DNA of 64,000 nucleotides, taken from NCBI RefSeq assembly GCF_015751045.1, contig NZ_BNJW01000008.1, positions 48,131 through 112,130 of the forward strand. The letters are read 5' to 3'. Below, one piece after another: positions 58,559 through 64,000 of the stretch. A model generated the notes under the pieces. The model did no database searches and was not told the DNA's origin. It saw only the letters and a program-made list of their open reading frames with translations. How positions within the stretch are numbered: position 1 is the first letter of the stretch; every line of letters starts with the position of its first letter. The position numbers and the translations under genes are program-made. This stretch comes from Enterococcus lactis (GTDB lineage: Bacteria > Bacillota > Bacilli > Lactobacillales > Enterococcaceae).

Positions 58559-60032
58559 TATAGATTTCCCCAATCTTTTTCTGGATTCGTGATTGATCAT
58601 CTGCTGTTAGCATCGCACTAACAAGTAATGTATGGACTCCTAATCGTGAGCGGATTCCAACAGTTGTCAAAATCAATTCGATGTTCGGATTTTTTTCTAA
58701 AGCCGTACGATAGTTTTTTGTCGCAATGACATCTACTATATTTAAGTCTGGAAATTTTTTGATGATTTTTGCTTTCAACAATTCAGAAGTTCCAATACCT
58801 GTCGTACACATAATCAATGTCTGAATCGGTAATTGTTGTGTTTCTAACATCCGTGCGAAATACAACGTTATGAAGCCAATCTCATCTGCATTGATTAGAG
58901 GTAATTTGAAGTGCTGACTGACTTCTTTAGATACTTCAGACACACTGTTATAGATTTTTTCATAGGTCAGCTGAATTTGGTCCAACAAGCCATTTTTTAC
59001 GTGGATACGATTTTTTAAGCGATTGATCATTGGTTTGATATGATTGGCTAGATCAATAAAAATACTTTCATTTGTCACTTTCATATTGATTCGTTTGCCT
59101 ACTTCTTCTAAATAGTAAGTAGTGATTTTTTCTACCTCTTCTGGAAATTTTTTTATTTCTTTTGTTGTTTTTTCCATTCTTGAGGAAACTAGATACTGAT
59201 AGAGATAGTAAGATTCATTCACAGATAACGAAGTTGCCAGATATTTTTCAACATTTTGTATAACGATTTCGGCTGTTTTTTTAATTTGGTTATCTTTTTC
59301 AAAGAATTCAATTTGTTCCGTGGTTAGTTCCTCTTCTCTGGCGGGAGCACTCCTTTTCCTTGAGCGACTGATCAAGATATACAGATGTGAAAAAATATTG
59401 ACATTGTAAGGATAAGGAAGTCCACCTTCTAATATTTTTTCGATTAGCTTTAATTGATCTGAAACGAACAAGACATCGTAACGATTGAAGTTGAACGTTT
59501 TCGAAGCATTTATTTCATCGATATCAAGGATATTCATGCGCCAAATAACTTCTGCAAGCCCTCTACGTATATCTTCTTCTAAACCTTTGATGGCTAATGT
59601 CCGATTTTTTCGAATCAATTGAAGATCAAACTTCCTCAACTTTTGTGCGATACTTTTCTCATCATTGGAAATTGCCGAATCACCCACCTCGTAGGCACTA
59701 AAAAGCTCAGATATCCTGATTGCTCTTGGTGAAGACAGTAAAAGTTCCTCCATTACACGATTCTGACGTTCATTTGGCGATAGACTAATCGATAGATTAT
59801 TTGTTTCTTTGTTTCGTTCAATAAATTTTTCGTAGTCTAATTTATACCCTTTCCCCTTTTCTGATAAAATCAAGTGACCATTTTGAAATTCTGTATTTAT
59901 TTTTTTTACTAAGCGGTAGACCGTTTTAGTCGAGGTATCTAATAAATCAGCTAATTCTTCTGAAGTCATGTAATGATTTTGTTTTGACAAGAGCAACACT
60001 AATTTATTTTCTCGATTCATTTGACTAGTCAT
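58548..60032 (-). CDS. BglG/MtlR-type PRD transcriptional regulator
   Basis: A 494-residue PTS-controlled activator. In order: N-terminal HTH (about 5-60, HYMTSEELADLLDTSTKTVYRLVKKI), a second HTH near 85-150, two PRD helical domains (about 175-400), and an EIIB-gat-like domain (about 405-494) with LIMCTTGIGTSELLK holding a Cys. The usual C-terminal EIIA is missing and follows as its own gene. It leads the PTS-alsE operon and probably activates it when its substrate drains phosphate. Confidence 0.9.
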   Translation of the reverse strand: MTSQMNRENKLVLLLSKQNHYMTSEELADLLDTSTKTVYRLVKKINTEFQNGHLILSEKGKGYKLDYEKFIERNKETNNLSISLSPNERQNRVMEELLLSSPRAIRISELFSAYEVGDSAISNDEKSIAQKLRKFDLQLIRKNRTLAIKGLEEDIRRGLAEVIWRMNILDIDEINASKTFNFNRYDVLFVSDQLKLIEKILEGGLPYPYNVNIFSHLYILISRSRKRSAPAREEELTTEQIEFFEKDNQIKKTAEIVIQNVEKYLATSLSVNESYYLYQYLVSSRMEKTTKEIKKFPEEVEKITTYYLEEVGKRINMKVTNESIFIDLANHIKPMINRLKNRIHVKNGLLDQIQLTYEKIYNSVSEVSKEVSQHFKLPLINADEIGFITLYFARMLETQQLPIQTLIMCTTGIGTSELLKAKIIKKFPDLNIVDVIATKNYRTALEKNPNIELILTTVGIRSRLGVHTLLVSAMLTADDQSRIQKKIGEIYNER

Positions 60033-60251
60033 GATCCTTCCCCCTTTGCATCTTTATCATAACCATTTTTATTCCATCTGTTTCACTAAAATTTGTCCAT
60101 TGCATCAGACATTTTTGTATCCGCTTTCTAAAGTGTGATTTATTCCAATTCTACTTCTATTATTTTTATAAAGTTCCACTAATTTCATCTACCATCATAA
60201 TTTTATTTACTTCTGCAACAGCAGAATTCATGGGTTTTAATTGATTTAGAT

Positions 60252-60265
60252 ATGTTAACATGTTA
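60252..60265. promoter_or_regulatory. GntR operator upstream of gntR
   Basis: Overlapping palindromes ATGTTAACAT (60252-60261) and TAACATGTTA (60256-60265). Same words occur upstream of the PTS-lyase operon and the GH88-GH35 operon. It lies 43 bases before the gntR start, consistent with autoregulation. Confidence 0.75.
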
Positions 60266-60307
60266 TCCTATTAGATAATGATGTTGTAAGAAAGGAAGAC
60301 TTCTAGT

Positions 60308-61015
60308 ATGATTCCTAAATACGAGCAAATCAAGCAAGACTTACTTGAAGAAATCAAAAACCACCACTTTATTCCTGGTGATAAATTTTACTCAGAAGCA
60401 GATATCAAACGGAAATATTCTGTTAGTTCAATTACTGCAGTCAAGGCTCTCAATGAACTAACTGCTGCAGGCTATCTCTATCGTATCCAAGGAAAAGGAA
60501 CATTCGTTTCAAAATCAAAAGTTTCTCAAAGTGTGAAATTCTCTGATATCGAACTACATTCTTTAGATAAAGAAAAAGTTAAAGTACTCTCGATTGAGGA
60601 AGAAAATGAAATGGATATTTTAAAGGAATTAGGCTTACCAGCAAATGCTTCTTACTATAAAATTAAACGTGTTCGTTTCTTTGAAGATACACCCTTTTTG
60701 GTCCACATCACTCACTTACCAAAAAAATTAGTGAAAGAACCAATAGCAAAAGATATTTCTGTCTATTCAAGTATATACGAAAAAGTTCGTAAAGATTTTG
60801 GGATTGATCTTTTTTCCCTTGCTTCTGTGGAAACAAATGAAATTGTTTTCCCAGAGAATGCAGAACTACTTAATCTATTAAATCTAAGTTTCCGAGAACC
60901 TGTTGTCCAACAAATCAAACACTCTTACTTAGCAGATCAAAGTGTAGCAGAATATATCATCAGTTATAAACATTGGAAATACTTTAAAACAAAAATTGAA
61001 GTGGAAGCGGAATAG
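60308..61015 (+). CDS. GntR/UTRA-family regulator of the glycan regulon
   Basis: A 235-residue HutC-type repressor. Winged helix (about 1-70, IPKYEQIKQDLLEEIKNHHFIPGDKFYSEADIKRKYSVSSITAVKALNELTAAG) and UTRA ligand domain (about 90-230, PANASYYKIKRVRFFEDTPFLVHITHLP). UTRA domains bind phosphorylated sugars, so a PTS-imported disaccharide phosphate is a likely inducer. GGAAG precedes ATG. It sits upstream of GH88-GH35 and shares operators with the PTS-lyase operon. Confidence 0.92.
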   Translation: MIPKYEQIKQDLLEEIKNHHFIPGDKFYSEADIKRKYSVSSITAVKALNELTAAGYLYRIQGKGTFVSKSKVSQSVKFSDIELHSLDKEKVKVLSIEEENEMDILKELGLPANASYYKIKRVRFFEDTPFLVHITHLPKKLVKEPIAKDISVYSSIYEKVRKDFGIDLFSLASVETNEIVFPENAELLNLLNLSFREPVVQQIKHSYLADQSVAEYIISYKHWKYFKTKIEVEAE

Positions 61016-61113
61016 CTTTCACTTTTTTGTTTGCTCTCTTCTAATAAACTTTTTTAAATCCTCTTCAATACTCGCTTTTTTTTCCTAAATACGGTATACT
61101 ACTTTTAAGTTAA

Positions 61114-61123
61114 TATGTTAACA
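61114..61123. promoter_or_regulatory. GntR operator upstream of GH88-GH35 operon
   Basis: ATGTTAACAT, identical to 60252-60261. It lies 14 bases downstream of a -10 like box TATACT (61095-61100) and upstream of AGGAGG, a repressing position. Confidence 0.75.
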
Positions 61124-61141
61124 TTTTAAGAGGAGGTAACT

Positions 61142-62305
61142 ATGAATATTCAACAAAAAAAGGAAATGTTGATTGAATTGGGAACATTTGTAGATAAAAA
61201 TTGGTTGGATGAACAATTTGAATGGTGCATGATGCGTATCAAAAAAAATATGGTTCGTTTCGGGTTAGATTTCCCTTCAGCTTGTGCAACAAACGGAAAA
61301 TATCGAATCAAAAAAAATGATGATTGGACAAATGGTTTTTGGACGGGAATGCTTTGGTTATCTTATGAATGGACAAAAGAAGAGAAATTTCTAGTACGTG
61401 CAATGGAAAATATCCATAGCTTTCAAAAACGCTTAGACCAACACTTCGTCCTTGATCATCATGATATCGGTTTTCTTTATAGTTTATCCGCTGGAGCCGG
61501 GTATAAAGTCGTGGATAGTCAGTTGTGTAAAGAATCGTTTTTACAAGCTGCAAATATTTTAGTGGCAAGATTTCAGAACAAAGGGAATTTTATCCAAGCT
61601 TGGGGAGCATACGGTGATCCTCTCGAATACCGTTTGATTATTGATTCTTTGATCAATCTTCCTTTGTTGTTCCAAGCATGTACGCTTTCTAATGACCCAC
61701 ATTATAAAGAAGTGGCTTTCAAGCATTACCAGACATTGTTGCATACCGTGATTCGTGAAGATGCCACCACTTTCCATACCTATTACTTTGACTCAAACAC
61801 AGGAGTTCCAACACATGGTGCAACGCATCAAGGTCATAGTGATGAGTCGATCTGGGCTAGAGGGCAAAGTTGGGCGATTTTAGGGATTCCACTAAACGAG
61901 CGATACTTGCATTCTGTTCCTTTTCCATTGAACTACAAAGCGATCGTCGATGTTTTCTTAGAACATTTACCTCAAGATTTTGTACCTTACTGGGATTTTG
62001 ATTTCAATGATGATTTTCCATCAGATAAAGACAGTTCTTCTCTAGCGATTGCTGCATGTGGATTATTAGAAGCAGAAAAAATGGAAGCGTATCCTAAAGC
62101 AAAAGAAATAGCAAAAGGAATGATTTATCAATTAGGAACACACTATACTGCTAAAAATGATCCAGAAAATGAAGGATTGCTTTTACGTGGCGTTTATGCT
62201 CATGCGGAAGGAAAAGGAGTCGATGAGCCAAATCTATGGGGCGACTACTTTTATTTAGAAGCACTTATGCGTTTAGCAAAACCTGAATGGAACACTTACT
62301 GGTAA
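61142..62305 (+). CDS. GH88 unsaturated glucuronyl hydrolase
   Basis: Cytoplasmic enzyme of 387 residues that removes the 4,5-unsaturated uronic acid from disaccharides made by PL8-type lyases. Alpha/alpha barrel with NDDWTNGFWTGMLWL (about 60-73), catalytic D108 in HHDIGFLYS and D168 in IIDSLINLPLL, and ARGQSWAI. The 60-residue gap between the Asp pair equals that of streptococcal UGL (D115, D175). No signal peptide, so its substrate must be imported, by context through the mannose-family PTS. Confidence 0.93.
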   Translation: MNIQQKKEMLIELGTFVDKNWLDEQFEWCMMRIKKNMVRFGLDFPSACATNGKYRIKKNDDWTNGFWTGMLWLSYEWTKEEKFLVRAMENIHSFQKRLDQHFVLDHHDIGFLYSLSAGAGYKVVDSQLCKESFLQAANILVARFQNKGNFIQAWGAYGDPLEYRLIIDSLINLPLLFQACTLSNDPHYKEVAFKHYQTLLHTVIREDATTFHTYYFDSNTGVPTHGATHQGHSDESIWARGQSWAILGIPLNERYLHSVPFPLNYKAIVDVFLEHLPQDFVPYWDFDFNDDFPSDKDSSSLAIAACGLLEAEKMEAYPKAKEIAKGMIYQLGTHYTAKNDPENEGLLLRGVYAHAEGKGVDEPNLWGDYFYLEALMRLAKPEWNTYW

Positions 62306-62320
62306 GGAGAATGAATAGAC

Positions 62321-63865
62321 ATGCAAACATTTAAAATAAAAGACGAATTTTTAGTCGACGGTATTCCTACAAAAATCATTAGTGGGGCAATCCATTATTT
62401 CAGAATACCCCCTTCTCAATGGGAGCACAGTTTATATAATTTAAAAGCACTAGGAGCAAATACGGTTGAAACTTATATTCCGTGGAATCTTCACGAACCA
62501 CAAGAAGGTTCCTTTGATTTTTCCGGATTCAAAGATATCGTTCAATTTGTAAAAATTGCTCAAGAATTAGACTTGATGGTAATTTTACGTCCTTGCGCCT
62601 ACATTTGCGCTGAATGGGAATTTGGTGGATTACCTGCTTGGTTATTGAAAGAACCTGATATAAGAGTACGTTCTACCGATCCTCGATTTATGGAAAAATT
62701 GAAAAATTATTATCAAGTACTTCTACCAAAACTTGCACCTCTTCAGATCACACAAGGTGGTCCAGTCATCATGATGCAGCTCGAAAATGAATACGGTTCT
62801 TACGGAATGGAAAAATCTTATTTACGCCAAACAAAAGAATTGATGCTTGCACATTCGATTGATGTTCCTTTATTTACCTCCGATGGTGCTTGGCTAGAGG
62901 TGTTAGATGCTGGTACATTAATTGATGAAGACATTTTTGTGACTGGTAATTTTGGAAGCCACTCAAAAGAAAATGCGCAGGTCTTAAAAGAATTTATGCA
63001 GAATCATCAAAAAAATTGGCCGATCATGTGTATGGAGTATTGGGATGGATGGTTTAATCGATGGGGAGAACCTATCATTACGCGTGATCCCGAAGAATTA
63101 GCAACTGAAGTAAAAGAGATGTTAGAAATTGGTTCCTTGAATCTTTATATGTTCCACGGGGGAACAAATTTTGGTTTTTATAATGGGTGTTCTGCTCGAG
63201 GCAATACAGATCTTCCGCAAATCACAAGCTATGATTACGATGCACTATTAAACGAAGCTGGACAACCTACTGAGAAATATTATGCAGTTCAAAGGGTCAT
63301 CAAAGAAGTTTGTCCATCTGTTTGGCAAGCAGAGCCCCGAACAAAAACGTTAAAAAATCTAGGGACTTATCCGGTAAATAAAAGCGTTTCTCTATTTCAT
63401 ATAAAAGAACAGATTTGTGAAGAAATCAAAACAGATTACCCTTTGACAATGGAACAAGCAAGCAATGGCTACGGCTATTTATTATATTCACTTACCTTAA
63501 AAAACTACGGACATAAAAATAAATTACGTTTAATCGAAACAAACGATCGTGCACAAATATATATTGACGGCAAATACAATCAAACGCAAACACAAGAAAC
63601 ACTGGGTGATGAAATGATGATTGAAGGACAAAAAAATCAGCCCACTATCACATTAGATGTTCTAGTTGAGAATTTAGGAAGAGTCAATTACGGTGCAAAA
63701 TTGAATAGTCCCTCCCAATCAAAAGGGATTCGCAATGGTGTTATGCAAGATATCCATTTCCATCTTGGATACCGCCATTACCCATTGACTTTCGAACAAG
63801 CTCAACTAGATAAAATCGACTATTCCGCTGGCAAAGACCCGTCACAGCCTTCTTCCTACGATTAG
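62321..63865 (+). CDS. GH35 beta-galactosidase, C-terminally truncated
   Basis: Cytoplasmic exo-beta-galactosidase. TIM-barrel part is complete: GAIHYFRIP, acid/base E157 in ENEYG, nucleophile E239 in CMEYWDGWF, and MFHGGTNFGF. It is 514 residues, whereas related bacterial enzymes (BgaC type) run to about 590. The frame stops at TAG shortly after DPSQPSSYD, where homologues continue with a QP-F-Y-E-F strand and a final beta domain. No continuation is found in any frame downstream. It starts 15 bases after the GH88 stop. Confidence 0.85.
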   Translation: MQTFKIKDEFLVDGIPTKIISGAIHYFRIPPSQWEHSLYNLKALGANTVETYIPWNLHEPQEGSFDFSGFKDIVQFVKIAQELDLMVILRPCAYICAEWEFGGLPAWLLKEPDIRVRSTDPRFMEKLKNYYQVLLPKLAPLQITQGGPVIMMQLENEYGSYGMEKSYLRQTKELMLAHSIDVPLFTSDGAWLEVLDAGTLIDEDIFVTGNFGSHSKENAQVLKEFMQNHQKNWPIMCMEYWDGWFNRWGEPIITRDPEELATEVKEMLEIGSLNLYMFHGGTNFGFYNGCSARGNTDLPQITSYDYDALLNEAGQPTEKYYAVQRVIKEVCPSVWQAEPRTKTLKNLGTYPVNKSVSLFHIKEQICEEIKTDYPLTMEQASNGYGYLLYSLTLKNYGHKNKLRLIETNDRAQIYIDGKYNQTQTQETLGDEMMIEGQKNQPTITLDVLVENLGRVNYGAKLNSPSQSKGIRNGVMQDIHFHLGYRHYPLTFEQAQLDKIDYSAGKDPSQPSSYD

Positions 63866-64000
63866 TCAAGTAAAAGGTGCAAGAAAAATAGCTCGTAAAC
63901 GAAAGCGACAAAATCAAGGCACACCAAATAAAGCCCCGTTCGTAAAAAATTTTCGATCTGGGCAAAGAAGTGGTATACTGTAAGTGGTTTAGTTAATGGT
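63866..64000. other. unassigned sequence after the GH35 break
   Basis: 135 bases unrelated to the expected GH35 C-terminus. It includes GTGGTATACTGTAAG, whose TATACT could be a -10 box reading rightward out of the window. It may be the left flank of an inserted or rearranged segment; nothing diagnostic is visible. Confidence 0.4.

Overview
This window looks like chromosome from an Enterococcus, most likely Enterococcus faecium or a very close relative. The DNA is low in G+C with typical Firmicutes ribosome binding sites. It carries the WalRK-YycHIJ operon, a WxL surface-protein operon, a c-di-AMP-type BusR/OpuA pair, class Ib ribonucleotide reductase and many PTS systems. The species is inferred from gene content and protein recognition, not from a database search.

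Layout. 1-11.5 kb is an arabino-oligosaccharide island: the end of an MFS sugar porter, the AraR repressor, a GH43 and two GH51 arabinofuranosidases, a CUT1 ABC importer with a YesL-like protein, and a divergent winged-helix regulator. The lipoprotein gene of the ABC importer has an in-frame TAA just after its signal peptide, so it looks broken. 11.5-13.8 kb holds NAD salvage (pncB-nadE). 14-21.5 kb is a WxL surface operon with a lectin-like giant protein, divergent from an Mga-type regulator. 21.5-21.8 kb is a pair of tandem hairpin repeats whose stems differ but stay complementary around a conserved loop. 21.8-31.4 kb holds small regulators (TipA-like MerR, LacI), two lone cellobiose-family PTS IIC genes, groES-groEL with a CIRCE element, a CPBP protease and an NAD(P)-binding protein. 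31.4-39.3 kb holds walR-walK-yycH-yycI-yycJ, degV, a DUF1836 gene, a candidate type I toxin-like micro-gene and tRNA-Lys(CTT). 39.3-49.9 kb is housekeeping and stress: OpuA glycine betaine uptake with BusR, feoA-feoB plus a 44-residue FeoB-associated protein under a Fur box, and nrdH-nrdE-nrdF under NrdR boxes.

49.9-64 kb is a host-glycan island. A PL8 polysaccharide lyase, with all three catalytic residues at the spacing of pneumococcal hyaluronate lyase, follows a mannose-family PTS (IIAB, IIC, IID). An unlinked-strand operon carries a GntR/UTRA regulator, a GH88 unsaturated glucuronyl hydrolase and a GH35 beta-galactosidase. The same TAACATGTTA/ATGTTAACAT palindrome precedes the PTS operon, the gntR gene and the GH88-GH35 operon, tying them into one regulon: cleave outside, import and phosphorylate, hydrolyse inside. 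Embedded between them is a separate fructose-family PTS operon with duplicated IIB genes, an AlsE-like epimerase and a PRD regulator whose EIIA domain is a separate gene. The GH35 gene lacks its expected C-terminal part and ends at unrelated sequence close to the window edge.
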